Origin: Rhodobacteraceae bacterium HIMB11
Lineage (GTDB): Bacteria > Pseudomonadota > Alphaproteobacteria > Rhodobacterales > Rhodobacteraceae
DNA length: 64,000 nucleotides
Assembly (NCBI GenBank): GCA_000472185.1
Contig: AVDB01000004.1
Location: forward strand, 248,001-312,000
Direction of reading: 5' to 3'
This document shows positions 18,220 through 27,031 of the stretch, piece after piece. The number at the start of each line of letters is the position of its first letter. Position 1 is the first letter of the stretch. A program made the translations under genes and the position numbers. The notes beneath the pieces are model-generated. The model made no database searches. It had not been told where the DNA came from and saw only the letters and a list, made by a program, of their open reading frames with translations.

Positions 18220-18298
18220 GGACAGTGTCCTGCCCACAGTTTAGATTCACTTTTCAGTATTTGAAAAGGGAATATTTTTTTGACCGACACAGTGTGTC
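18220..18298. promoter_or_regulatory. Paired ACAGTGT palindromes upstream of binding protein
   Basis: Two palindromes share an ACAGTGT core: GGACAGTGTCC (18220-18230) and GACACAGTGTGTC (18286-18298). They flank the short gap between the regulator gene and the binding-protein start, about 65 bases apart. They are good candidates for operators of the adjacent GlxA/AraC-type activator or another dimeric regulator. Confidence 0.45.
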
Positions 18299-19302
18299 TA
18301 GATCGAAATTCGTTGTGCGTGACTGCCCCGCTCCCGATAAGGTGTGGTTTCATAATGCGCGCGGTAGCATTTTGAAAAATGTGAGGGTGAGGCAAAACCA
18401 CAGGCTAATGCGACATTGATCACACTCATATCCGTTTGCATCAACAGGTTACGCGCCTTTTGCAGGCGCAATTCCATGTAATAGCGTTTTGGTGATCTAT
18501 TCAGATAACGGCGGAACAAACGCTCTAGCTGGCGTGTGGACATGCCGACATCTTTGGCCAAGACCGCGGGCGAAATCGGCTCTTCTATGTTTTGTTCCAT
18601 CATTTGGATGACTTGGCTAAGCTTTGGATGGCGCACACCAATGCGTGTGGGAACGGACAGACGTTGTGTGTCTTGGTCCGTGCGGATCGAACTGTAGATC
18701 ATTTGATCCGCCACCGCGTTTGCCATTTCTTCGCCGTGCTTGTCGGCAATCATCTTTAACATCAAGTCAATGGACGATGTCCCACCTGCTGTGGTCAAAC
18801 GGTTGCCATCTGTAATGAATACCGATTTTGTCAGATCAACTTCCAAAAATTCTTCGGCAAAGCTGTCCTGATTTTCCCAGTGGATCGTGGCGCGTTTACC
18901 GTCCAGCAACCCTGCCTTGGCCATTGGATAGGCCGCCGTGCACAATCCCCCGATGGTCAGCCCGCGGCGCGCCTCGCGTCGTAACCAATTCAAAACTTTC
19001 TTAGTGGTGGCCATTTGAATGTCCACACCACCGCATAGGATCATCACATCATCGCGGCGCAATTCACACAAGTCATCATCCAGCGCGAAGGTTGTGCCTG
19101 CAGAACATTGAACGGTTTCGCCACCCTCGCCGATAAAGATCCATTCATATGCGTTGCGTCCCAGCATACGATTGGCGATGCGCAGGGCATCCAACGCAGA
19201 AGCAAAAGAAAGCAGCGTAAAATTATCAAGCAAAACAAAGACAAAGCGCTCGGGCGCGTCTTCGCTTTTGGGGCGCAAGGTGGTTGAGGCCATAGGTCGC
19301 AT
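18298..19302 (-). CDS. GlxA-family transcriptional regulator (AraC type)
   Basis: The 334-residue protein has an N-terminal DJ-1/PfpI-like amidotransferase-fold domain (FVFVLLDNFTLLSFASALD through GGLCTAAYPMAKAGLL and TTAGGTSSIDLMLKMI) and a C-terminal AraC double helix-turn-helix (STRQLERLFRRYLNRSPKRY, ACGFASPSHFSKCYRAHY). The Cys in GGLCTAA marks the nucleophile-elbow position. The layout and wording resemble GbdR-type regulators of quaternary amine catabolism. It is immediately upstream of the ABC operon on the same strand, 96 bases away, so it likely activates it. ATG 19302 or ATG 19293 (four codons in) could be the start. Confidence 0.88.
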   Translation of the reverse strand: MRPMASTTLRPKSEDAPERFVFVLLDNFTLLSFASALDALRIANRMLGRNAYEWIFIGEGGETVQCSAGTTFALDDDLCELRRDDVMILCGGVDIQMATTKKVLNWLRREARRGLTIGGLCTAAYPMAKAGLLDGKRATIHWENQDSFAEEFLEVDLTKSVFITDGNRLTTAGGTSSIDLMLKMIADKHGEEMANAVADQMIYSSIRTDQDTQRLSVPTRIGVRHPKLSQVIQMMEQNIEEPISPAVLAKDVGMSTRQLERLFRRYLNRSPKRYYMELRLQKARNLLMQTDMSVINVALACGFASPSHFSKCYRAHYETTPYRERGSHAQRISI

Positions 19303-19475
19303 TTAACGCAAACTTTCGATTCTTTGGGTATTCACATTATCAGCACAGGACGCAGTTACAATAGATGTGTTGGCTTTTCCACGGGTCAATAATCATGGAT
19401 AATTTCGGGGTGGTCAGTTTGGGCGAACAGGGGTATAGCTTTGCTATTCGTGAACGCTAACACCGGAGAAATAAG

Positions 19476-20846
19476 ATGAGCGAATGGCAAAAAACCAATT
19501 GGCGCAACAAGCCACGGGTTCAGATGCCTGATTATTTGGATCAGGAGGCGCTGAACGCAGTCGAAAGTCAGCTATCCAACTATCCACCGCTTGTCTTTGC
19601 AGGCGAGGCGCGTAATTTAAAAGCGAAACTGGCCGCTGCATCCCGTGGTGAGGCGTTTTTGTTGCAAGGCGGCGATTGCGCCGAAAGCTTTGCGCAATTC
19701 AGTGCGGATGGCATTCGTGACACATTTAAGGTGATGTTGCAGATGGCCATGGTTCTGACCTTTGGCGCAAAGGTCCCTGTGATCAAGGTGGGTCGCATGG
19801 CGGGGCAATTTGCAAAACCACGTTCTGCTCCAACCGAAACCGTCGATGGCGTGGAACTGCCCAGCTATCGTGGTGATATCATAAATGATTTGGATTTTAC
19901 ATCTGAGGCGCGTATCCCTGATCCGTCCAAAATGTTGCAGGCCTACACACAGGCGGCAGCAACGCTGAACCTGTTGCGTGCGTTTTCAACAGGTGGTTAT
20001 GCAGACGTACATCAGGTGCACAGCTGGACGCTTGGGTTCACAGAAGGGGAAAAGGCGTCACGCTATCGCGAAATGGCGGCGCGTATTTCGGATGCGTTGG
20101 ATTTTATGTCCGCTGCGGGTTTGGACAGCGCTGTATCACATGATTTGCGCACTGTTGATTTCTACACCTCGCACGAAGGGCTGTTGTTGGAATATGAAGA
20201 GGCGTTGACGCGTCTGGATTCGACATCAGGTAATTGGTTGGCAGGATCGGGTCACATGATCTGGATCGGGGACAGAACCCGTCAAACAGATGGTGCGCAT
20301 GTTGAATTCTGCCGTGGAGTGTTGAACCCAATCGGATTGAAATGTGGCCCAACAACCTCTGCCGAGGATTTGAAAGTTCTTATGGCCAAGTTGAACCCAG
20401 AAAACGAAGCGGGTCGTTTGACATTGATCGCGCGTTTTGGCGCGGGCAGCGTTGGGGATCATCTACCCCGTCTGATTAAGGCCGTTGAAGAAGAGGGTGC
20501 AAATGTTGTGTGGTCGTGTGATCCGATGCACGGCAATACGATCAAATCAGCAACAGGGTACAAAACACGGCCCTTCGACAGTGTCCTGCGCGAAGTGCGC
20601 GAATTCTTTGAGGTGCACGCAGCCGAGGGCACGATCCCAGGCGGCGTTCATTTTGAAATGACGGGGCAGGATGTCACCGAGTGCACAGGTGGTCTTTATG
20701 CGCTGAGCGATGAAGACCTGTCTTCGCGCTATCACACAGCCTGCGATCCGCGTTTGAACGCCTCACAATCCTTGGAATTGGCATTCCTGGTGGCCGAGGA
20801 ATTGGTGAAACGCCGCACCGACGGTGCCGCAGTTGCAGCACAATAA
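19476..20846 (+). CDS. Class II DAHP synthase
   Basis: The enzyme condenses phosphoenolpyruvate and erythrose 4-phosphate in the first step of aromatic amino acid synthesis. The 456-residue protein is of the plant-like class II type: it begins [17 protein letters not shown] and has [43 protein letters not shown]-like HEGLLLEYE, and [11 protein letters not shown], which include metal and substrate ligands (Cys, His, Glu, Asp). It is a stand-alone gene divergent from the GlxA-type regulator and convergent with ssb, with a shared terminator. Class II as a housekeeping enzyme is usual in Rhodobacteraceae. Confidence 0.95.
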   Translation: MSEWQKTNWRNKPRVQMPDYLDQEALNAVESQLSNYPPLVFAGEARNLKAKLAAASRGEAFLLQGGDCAESFAQFSADGIRDTFKVMLQMAMVLTFGAKVPVIKVGRMAGQFAKPRSAPTETVDGVELPSYRGDIINDLDFTSEARIPDPSKMLQAYTQAAATLNLLRAFSTGGYADVHQVHSWTLGFTEGEKASRYREMAARISDALDFMSAAGLDSAVSHDLRTVDFYTSHEGLLLEYEEALTRLDSTSGNWLAGSGHMIWIGDRTRQTDGAHVEFCRGVLNPIGLKCGPTTSAEDLKVLMAKLNPENEAGRLTLIARFGAGSVGDHLPRLIKAVEEEGANVVWSCDPMHGNTIKSATGYKTRPFDSVLREVREFFEVHAAEGTIPGGVHFEMTGQDVTECTGGLYALSDEDLSSRYHTACDPRLNASQSLELAFLVAEELVKRRTDGAAVAAQ

Positions 20847-20863
20847 TTGGATATAGATTAAAA

Positions 20864-20894
20864 CGAAAGGGCGCTGATTTCAGCGCCCTTTTTT
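20864..20894. terminator. Bidirectional intrinsic terminator
   Basis: GGGCGCTG (20869-20876) pairs with CAGCGCCC (20881-20888), flanked by an A-run on the left and T6 on the right. It lies between the convergent DAHP synthase and ssb genes and can serve both. Confidence 0.85.
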
Positions 20895-20918
20895 GTTTCT
20901 GTGTCGTGGTGGTTGACC

Positions 20919-21419
20919 CTAGAACGGGATTTCGTCGTCCATGTCGTTTGATGGACGCGATCCGCCACCATAGGGATCCGCAGGTGCGGGGCCGCTGTCA
21001 TAGCCTTGGTCATAGTCACCGCCGCCTGATCCACCGCCATAACCGCCGCCGCCACCGGCATTGTCACCACGGCCATCCAGCATGGTCAGCGTAGAGGTAT
21101 AGGGGCGCAAAACAACTTCGGTGCTATAGCGGTCCTGACCCGACTGGTCCTGCCATTTGCGCGTTTCCAGTTGACCTTCGATATAGATTTTCGATCCCTT
21201 GCGTAGGTATTGCTCTGCAACGCGCACAAGCGGTTCTGAAAAAATCGCAACGCTGTGCCATTCGGTTTTTTCGCGACGTTCACCCGTATTGCGGTCTTTC
21301 CAGTTTTCAGAGGTTGCAATGCGCAGGTTGCATACCTTGCCCCCATTGGGGAAGTTTCTGACCTCTGGGTCGCGCCCCAGATTGCCGATTAGAATTACTT
21401 TGTTCACTGACCCTGCCAT
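20919..21419 (-). CDS. ssb: Single-stranded DNA-binding protein
   Basis: SSB coats single-stranded DNA in replication, repair and recombination. The 166-residue protein has an N-terminal OB fold ([51 protein letters not shown]), a flexible glycine-rich linker (residues about 118-150) and the acidic tip MDDEIPF that recruits partner proteins. No LexA box was recognised upstream. uvrA, often an ssb neighbour, lies 8 kb away here. Confidence 0.96.
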   Translation of the reverse strand: MAGSVNKVILIGNLGRDPEVRNFPNGGKVCNLRIATSENWKDRNTGERREKTEWHSVAIFSEPLVRVAEQYLRKGSKIYIEGQLETRKWQDQSGQDRYSTEVVLRPYTSTLTMLDGRGDNAGGGGGYGGGSGGGDYDQGYDSGPAPADPYGGGSRPSNDMDDEIPF

Positions 21420-21568
21420 CGCACTCTCCTATGATCTTCGCGCTTCTTTTGCCCTAAAGCACATTTTCAATATGAATAAAATATTAATGAACGGGATGGA
21501 ACAGGCAATTTCCTGCAAGCTGATATTCATTTGTTGGGCTAAGCGATAATCAAGTGTAAAAGATCCCC

Positions 21569-22126
21569 ATGGTTCGAGTGGGTTTCATAGCGTTTATCTG
21601 TGCTGCGTGTATTGCCACGGGGGCCGCAGCCGATCGTTCAGGAAAAACAAAGCAATTTCAAACCTTGGACCGATTGAATGGCGGATCGCCTTCGGTATCG
21701 TTAAGCCGAGAGGATGTGTATATTCCGGGCCTGCCGGGCGAGATTCCGCGTGATATAGAATATCGCGGTCCCTATTTGGATTTGGCAAAACGCGCCGCCA
21801 ACCGCCATCGCATCCCCGAGGCGTTGTTTTTGCGCCTAATCAATCAAGAAAGCCGTTGGAACCCCAAGGCGGTGTCGCCAAAGGGGGCGATTGGATTGGC
21901 GCAATTGATGCCCGATACCGCGCGCCTGTTAAACGTGAACTCGCGTATTCCCTCGCAAAACCTTGAAGGGGGCGCGCGCTACCTTGCCATGCAATATAAG
22001 CGCTTTCGCTCGTGGCGCTTGGCACTTGCGGCCTATAACGCGGGACCAGAAGCGGTGGTGAAATATGGCGGTGTGCCGCCCTATAAAGAAACGCAAAATT
22101 ACGTGCGTATTATCCTGAAACGCTAG
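21569..22126 (+). CDS. Lytic transglycosylase (SLT family)
   Basis: This exported muramidase-like enzyme would cleave glycan strands to 1,6-anhydromuramyl products. The 185-residue protein has a signal peptide ([21 protein letters not shown]) and one SLT domain over the C-terminal two thirds. Catalytic Glu lies in [27 protein letters not shown]; the later motifs [16 protein letters not shown] and [18 protein letters not shown] are typical. The Cys residues around the signal cleavage region do not form a clear lipobox. It is divergent from ssb and stands alone. Confidence 0.88.
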   Translation: MVRVGFIAFICAACIATGAAADRSGKTKQFQTLDRLNGGSPSVSLSREDVYIPGLPGEIPRDIEYRGPYLDLAKRAANRHRIPEALFLRLINQESRWNPKAVSPKGAIGLAQLMPDTARLLNVNSRIPSQNLEGGARYLAMQYKRFRSWRLALAAYNAGPEAVVKYGGVPPYKETQNYVRIILKR

Positions 22127-22132
22127 AATTGC

Positions 22133-22459
22133 TTATTTAAAGGAATACTGTCGTTCCACCTTGGCCACGCGCAGGATGTAATCCTCATACCAGCGTTCTT
22201 TGCCTATCTTTTGTGCGATGGCATGTTTGGCGTGTTTGCGCCATCCTTTGATCGCCTCTTCGCTTTCCCAATAGCTGACGGTAATGGCAAATCCATCTGC
22301 ATCGCGTGTGCTTTCGATCCCAATATATCCAGGTAGAGTTTTGGCAATTTCACCCATGGCTGCGGCCATTTCTGCGTATCCTTCAGGCGTTTTTGACGCC
22401 TGATTGGCAAAGATAACCGCGTAATAGGGCGGCTCTGGCATTTTCGAAAAACGTGACAT
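22133..22459 (-). CDS. Antibiotic biosynthesis monooxygenase (ABM) domain protein
   Basis: This small cytoplasmic protein (108 residues from ATG 22459) has the dimeric ferredoxin-like ABM fold: YYAVIFANQ, then a helix, LPGYIGIESTRDADGFAITVSYWES and the tail HAKHAIAQKIGKERWYEDY. Relatives include heme- or quinol-degrading monooxygenases and many uncharacterised proteins, so the substrate is open. A longer frame to 22513 would run through the terminator hairpin of the upstream operon and is rejected. Confidence 0.75.
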   Translation of the reverse strand: MSRFSKMPEPPYYAVIFANQASKTPEGYAEMAAAMGEIAKTLPGYIGIESTRDADGFAITVSYWESEEAIKGWRKHAKHAIAQKIGKERWYEDYILRVAKVERQYSFK

Positions 22460-22472
22460 TGCATATCCAAAT

Positions 22473-22501
22473 AAAGACACCCGCAAAATGCGGGTGTCTT
22501 T
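22473..22501. terminator. Intrinsic terminator after the peptide ABC operon
   Basis: A perfect 12-bp stem, AAAGACACCCGC (22473-22484) with GCGGGTGTCTTT (22490-22501), closes a five-base loop. On the minus strand the stem ends in CTTT followed by ATTT. It lies directly below the fused ATPase gene and fixes the start of the next gene at 22459. Confidence 0.85.
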
Positions 22502-22522
22502 AGTCAATATCAAGCAGAATTC

Positions 22523-24610
22523 CTATTCTGCGACCAATTTGATAACTGGGGTCATTTCGTCCAGCACCGATTGATCCAAGTGGCATTTCAATTGGTGTCC
22601 ATTTGCCATGGTGCGAATTGGCGGAACCTCGCGTTCGCATAGGCCCCCGCCCACTTTGTCCTTCCAACGACAACGCGTTTGGAAGGGGCATCCAGAGGGT
22701 GGGTTCATCGCCGACGGAATGTCGCCCTCAAGCACTATGTGTTCCTTTTGGATGCTGGTGTCGGCAATGGGTACCGCCGATAACAAAGCCTCTGTATAGG
22801 GGTGATAGGGTGGGGCGAAGACCTGATCGGTTGTGCCCATTTCCACCACATGGCCCAAATACATCACCATCACGCGGTCTGACAAATAGCGTACGATTGA
22901 CAAATCGTGGCTGATGAACAGCAATGTTGTTTTTTCGGTGCGCTGAATTTCCATCAACAAATCGGTCACCGCCGCCTGAACAGAAACGTCCAAGGCCGAA
23001 ACAGGTTCGTCCGCCACAACGATGCGCGCCCCACCTGCGAAGGCACGGGCAATCCCGACACGTTGTTTTTGTCCACCTGACAATTGACGCGGCATGCGTT
23101 CGGCAAAGGCGCGTGGCAATTTCACCAAATCCAGCAATTCTAGCATGCGTTGCGCACGTTCGTCATCAGAATTGCCAAATTTAAAGATTTCCAATGCGCG
23201 AATAATCTGACGCCCAACGGTCATCGACGGGTTCAATGTGTCAAATGGGTTTTGGAACACCATCTGCACATCCGCAACCGTTTGCGTGTCACGTTCTTCA
23301 ATGGCTGTCGCCTCGATGTTTTTGCCATCCAGTAGGATTTGACCATCGGTTGCCGTTTCCAGACCCATCAAAACCTTGGCAAATGTCGACTTACCGCAGC
23401 CCGATTCACCCACGATGGCCAATGTTTCGCCCTCACGCGCTTCGAACGATAGGGTTTCGTTGGCTTTGACAACCTTCTTGGCGCCTGATCCACCGAATAG
23501 GGCATTTGCGGCCACTTCGTAATATTTTTTCAACTCATCCATTTTCAGGATGACGTCACCGGGTTCTGTTTTTTCAAACTGTTTGGCGGCCTGAATTGGG
23601 GCATCCCAATCAATTTCTGCAAATTTCAAACAGCGCGAGGCATGACGATCATCGCCTGCAATCTCGGACATTGCGATTTCGGCGGCGTTACAGCTGCCTT
23701 CTTCGAAATAATCGCAGCGTGGGCCAAAGTTACAGCCGTTGGGGCGTTCATGCGGCAAGGGGAAGTTGCCAGGGATCGCAACCAAGGGACGCGCGTTTTT
23801 GTCGGCACCTGGCAATGGGATCGACCGGAACAGCGCCTGTGTGTAAGGGTGGCGCATTTTGTCAAACACATCCTCAATCGACCCTGTTTCCACAGCCTCG
23901 CCTGAATACATCACACAGATGCGGTCACAGGTTTCCAAAACCAAGCCCAAGTTGTGCGAGATGAACAACATGGATGTACCGTATTTTTTACCCAGATCTT
24001 TGACCAAATCGACAACAGCCGCTTCAACTGTCACGTCCAGCGCGGTTGTGGGTTCGTCCAAAATCAACAGCGCAGGTTTTGACATCAAGGCCATTGCGAT
24101 CACGATCCGCTGTTGCTGACCTCCAGAAAGCTGGTGCGGATAGGATTTCAAAATCCGCTCAGGGTCAGGCAGTTTCACATCTGTGACCACTTCTAATGCG
24201 CGCGCATAGGCCTCTTCATTGGTCACACCTTCGTGGATCATCGGCACTTCCATCAACTGTTTGCCGATTTTCATAGCGGGGTTTAGCGAGGCCATGGGTT
24301 CCTGATAAATCATCGCGATTTCATTTCCGCGAATATCGCGCAATTCCTCATCGCTCATTTCATTCAGGTCACGTCCTTTGAATTTGATTGAACCGCCGAC
24401 AATGCGGCCGTTCACACCCAAATCCTGCATAACACCCAAGGCAACCGTTGATTTACCACACCCTGATTCACCAACCAGTCCAACGGCTTCACCCGGTTGT
24501 ACCGTGACGCTAAAATCCATCACAGCTGGAATTTCACGCAAACGGGTGAAAAATGAAATGGATAGGTTTTCAATCTCTAGAATGGGCCCATCGTATTCTA
24601 TTTTTGACAT
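22523..24610 (-). CDS. Peptide-type ABC transporter, two fused ATPase domains
   Basis: The 695-residue protein (ATG 24610) joins the two ATPases that are separate in most Dpp/Opp systems. The first half has Walker A GESGCGKSTVALGVM, signature LSGGQQQRIVIAMAL and Walker B LLILDEPTTALD; the second has GESGCGKSTFAKVLMG, LSGGQKQRVGIARAF and IVVADEPVSALD. Each half ends with the oligo_HPY region that carries cysteines (CNFGPRCDYFEEGSC and CPFQTRCRWKDKVGGGLC), as in peptide transporters. It is the last gene of the operon. An in-frame start at 24652 would add 14 residues and has no support. Confidence 0.9.
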   Translation of the reverse strand: MSKIEYDGPILEIENLSISFFTRLREIPAVMDFSVTVQPGEAVGLVGESGCGKSTVALGVMQDLGVNGRIVGGSIKFKGRDLNEMSDEELRDIRGNEIAMIYQEPMASLNPAMKIGKQLMEVPMIHEGVTNEEAYARALEVVTDVKLPDPERILKSYPHQLSGGQQQRIVIAMALMSKPALLILDEPTTALDVTVEAAVVDLVKDLGKKYGTSMLFISHNLGLVLETCDRICVMYSGEAVETGSIEDVFDKMRHPYTQALFRSIPLPGADKNARPLVAIPGNFPLPHERPNGCNFGPRCDYFEEGSCNAAEIAMSEIAGDDRHASRCLKFAEIDWDAPIQAAKQFEKTEPGDVILKMDELKKYYEVAANALFGGSGAKKVVKANETLSFEAREGETLAIVGESGCGKSTFAKVLMGLETATDGQILLDGKNIEATAIEERDTQTVADVQMVFQNPFDTLNPSMTVGRQIIRALEIFKFGNSDDERAQRMLELLDLVKLPRAFAERMPRQLSGGQKQRVGIARAFAGGARIVVADEPVSALDVSVQAAVTDLLMEIQRTEKTTLLFISHDLSIVRYLSDRVMVMYLGHVVEMGTTDQVFAPPYHPYTEALLSAVPIADTSIQKEHIVLEGDIPSAMNPPSGCPFQTRCRWKDKVGGGLCEREVPPIRTMANGHQLKCHLDQSVLDEMTPVIKLVAE

Positions 24611-24665
24611 ATTCTCCTCCCAATCGGAGCATGCTGCCGGGATGACATGCATCCCGGACTTATAA

Positions 24666-25859
24666 TTAATCTTTTAGACTTTCTTCACGCAAACCATCGG
24701 CCAGCAAGTTCAATCCAAGCACAAGGCTTAGAAGTGCAATCGCCGGTGGTAGGGCAGGGTGCGGATAGATCGAGAGCAATTTGCGCCCTTCGTTGATGGT
24801 AGCACCCCAGTTCGGGCTTTCTGATTCCAGACCCAAACCAAAGAAACCCAAGGTTCCAAGCAAGATGGTGGTATAGCCAATGCGTAAACAGAAATCGACG
24901 ATCAGCGGCCCACGCGCGTTTGGCAGAATTTCCCACAGCATGATGTACCATGTGCCTTCGCCCCGTGTTTGGGCCGCTGCAACATAGTCACGTGTTTTTA
25001 TGTCCATAGCCAGACCGCGCACAATACGGAACACGGTGGGCGAGTTCACAAAAACAACCGATACGAAAACGGTCAACAGTCCCGCATCCACATCAAATCC
25101 ATCAATGGCATTGAACAATGTCACCTTAGAGTTCGCCTCATTAATCAGGGACAAATAAAGCCACCCAAGCACACCCAAGATGACCACCATCAGGATATTT
25201 CGCTTCATAGGGTCGATGTAATAGCGAGAGTTGATCAGAACCCCAAAGAAGATCAATGGGAAGCTAAACAACACAACGGCCATATATTGCGGCATGCCTG
25301 TCATTCGAATTTCTGGTGTCACCAATAGGTAGAACAATAAAATTACAGGGAAGGCCAAAATCAGGTTCGCCAAGAAGGACAAAACCAAATCTAGGCGCCC
25401 GCCATAGTATCCCGCAGGAAGGCCAAGTGTGATCCCAACCATAAACGCAAACAGCGTTGCCAATGGTGCAATCAAAACAACAATCCCTGAACCAATCATA
25501 ACGCGGCTAAACACGTCGCGGGCCAGGTTGTCACCGCCCCATAGATAATAGGGGTAATCACCAGCCTCGGCTCCGCGCATCGGTGTGCCGGGCACTTTGT
25601 TTTTCATACCCGATACCTGTGACAGTGGATCATGCGTTGCCACAAGTTCAAACATTGTTGAGAATACACCTGTGTAGACCCAAAACATAACAAGCGCAAA
25701 GCCGATCATGCCCACAGTTGAATCAAACAGTTTACCATAAAGGCCCAGTGATCGTTTGTAACGAATGGACACAAAGAATGTGATGATAAGAGCAACCCAA
25801 ACAGGCGTTAGCTGCGTGACTGAGCGGATTGCGATTTCGCCCCAAGACAAAAGTTCCAT
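24666..25859 (-). CDS. Peptide-type ABC permease, DppC class
   Basis: This inner-membrane permease (397 residues) is longer than usual for DppC (about 300), because of two extra N-terminal hydrophobic segments. It has the GTDNLARDVFSR-like phrase GGDNLARDVFSRVMIGSG, and the EAA coupling loop near KTRDYVAAAQTRGEGTWYIMLWEILPNARGP. The C-terminal GLGLESESPNWGATINEGRKLL is diagnostic of the class. It is located between the DppB-like and fused ATPase genes. Confidence 0.88.
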   Translation of the reverse strand: MELLSWGEIAIRSVTQLTPVWVALIITFFVSIRYKRSLGLYGKLFDSTVGMIGFALVMFWVYTGVFSTMFELVATHDPLSQVSGMKNKVPGTPMRGAEAGDYPYYLWGGDNLARDVFSRVMIGSGIVVLIAPLATLFAFMVGITLGLPAGYYGGRLDLVLSFLANLILAFPVILLFYLLVTPEIRMTGMPQYMAVVLFSFPLIFFGVLINSRYYIDPMKRNILMVVILGVLGWLYLSLINEANSKVTLFNAIDGFDVDAGLLTVFVSVVFVNSPTVFRIVRGLAMDIKTRDYVAAAQTRGEGTWYIMLWEILPNARGPLIVDFCLRIGYTTILLGTLGFFGLGLESESPNWGATINEGRKLLSIYPHPALPPAIALLSLVLGLNLLADGLREESLKD

Positions 25860-25873
25860 GATCGCAGGCTCCC

Positions 25874-26920
25874 TTAGTTAACGCTAATGCGTGGGTTGAG
25901 GTAGACATAGCCGATGTCCGAGATCAGCTGGGTGACCAAAACAACGACAACCGAGACGACGGACACAGCCAACAACAATTCGATGTCATTGTTGCCTGCC
26001 GCCTGAACCAAGACCCATCCAAAGCCTTTGTAGTTAAACAGCGTTTCAACAATCACAACGCCGTTCAACAGCCATGGGAACTGCAACATGATCACCGTAA
26101 AGGGGGCGATCAATGCGTTGCGCAGGGCGTGTTTCATAACGATATTGCCAAATGACACACCTTTTAGGCGTGCGGTGCGGATGTATTGTGCGGTCATCAC
26201 TTCGGCCATTGAGGCGCGCGTCATCCGCGCGATATAGCCCATGCCATAAAGCGCGATGGTGACAACGGGGAGGAAAAAGTTTTCAAACGTTGGATTTTCC
26301 ATCGCCGTTGCGGCCGATCCTTTGAACCATTTCAGTCCAAAGGCTGATGATGAAAAGACCGCGATAAAGATAACACCAGAGACATATTCAGGTGTCGCGG
26401 TTGTTGTAATCGCAACGGTAGATAGAGTGCGGTCTGTGCGGGACCCTTCCCGCATGCCTGCAACAACGCCTAGAACCAGTGCTGTTGGAATCATGATGAC
26501 CATAACCCAGAACATCAAAACGCCTGTCAGGCTTAGGCGTGTGGCAACAATGCTGCCCACGTCATCCTTAAAGACTGTTGAAAAGCCCCAGTTGCCCTGC
26601 AATACGCCGCAAAAGCGAGGTGCGCCTGTGCCATCTGTTCCGCGTTCGAAACATTGGCCGCGGGTTTTCCCATCGCTGCCTTCGATCACATAACCTGGTA
26701 ATACACCCAACCAACGGCCATATTTAATTGGAAGTGGGTCAAGATAGCCTCGGTTATCGAGAAAGCTTGCAACGGCCGCATCGTCCATTCGGAAGTTGCC
26801 CTCAGACTTGGCTAGTTTTTCCAAGTTGGGGTAGAGGTTCGTCATGAAGAACACGATGAAAGTCAGACAAAGTGCCGTAAATACCATTACCGCAAAGCGT
26901 CTTAGAATAAATAAGAGCAT
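25874..26920 (-). CDS. Peptide-type ABC permease, DppB class
   Basis: This is the first permease of the transporter (348 residues). It opens with MLLFILRRFAVMVFTAL, has the DPLPIKYGRWLG phrase, a periplasmic loop with two cysteines (CFERGTDG and RFCGVLQGNWGFS), and the coupling loop EVMTAQYIRTARLKGVSFGNIVMKHALRNAL typical of DppB. The cysteine-bearing loop is seen in permeases of this subgroup. It is 111 bases downstream of the binding-protein gene, with a terminator between. Confidence 0.88.
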   Translation of the reverse strand: MLLFILRRFAVMVFTALCLTFIVFFMTNLYPNLEKLAKSEGNFRMDDAAVASFLDNRGYLDPLPIKYGRWLGVLPGYVIEGSDGKTRGQCFERGTDGTGAPRFCGVLQGNWGFSTVFKDDVGSIVATRLSLTGVLMFWVMVIMIPTALVLGVVAGMREGSRTDRTLSTVAITTTATPEYVSGVIFIAVFSSSAFGLKWFKGSAATAMENPTFENFFLPVVTIALYGMGYIARMTRASMAEVMTAQYIRTARLKGVSFGNIVMKHALRNALIAPFTVIMLQFPWLLNGVVIVETLFNYKGFGWVLVQAAGNNDIELLLAVSVVSVVVVLVTQLISDIGYVYLNPRISVN

Positions 26921-26980
26921 GGAGTTTCCTGTTGTTTCCGCAGTTTATTTATGAACGGAAAACGCATCCCTGTTTATTTG

Positions 26981-27014
26981 AAAAAGGGGCTGCACCCTTA
27001 TGGAATGCAGCCCC
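26981..27014 (-). terminator. Intrinsic terminator after the peptide binding protein
   Basis: On the minus strand GGGGCTGCA (27014-27006) pairs with TGCAGCCCC (26994-26986) and is followed by TTTTTC. It separates the binding-protein gene from its permease genes, matching the arrangement in the liv operon. Confidence 0.8.
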
Positions 27015-27031
27015 CGTTCGTGACAAGTGAA

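Noticed and set aside
22460-22513. N-terminal extension of the ABM protein
   Set aside because: The added codons run through the perfect terminator hairpin of the upstream operon, and conserved sequence starts only after ATG 22459.
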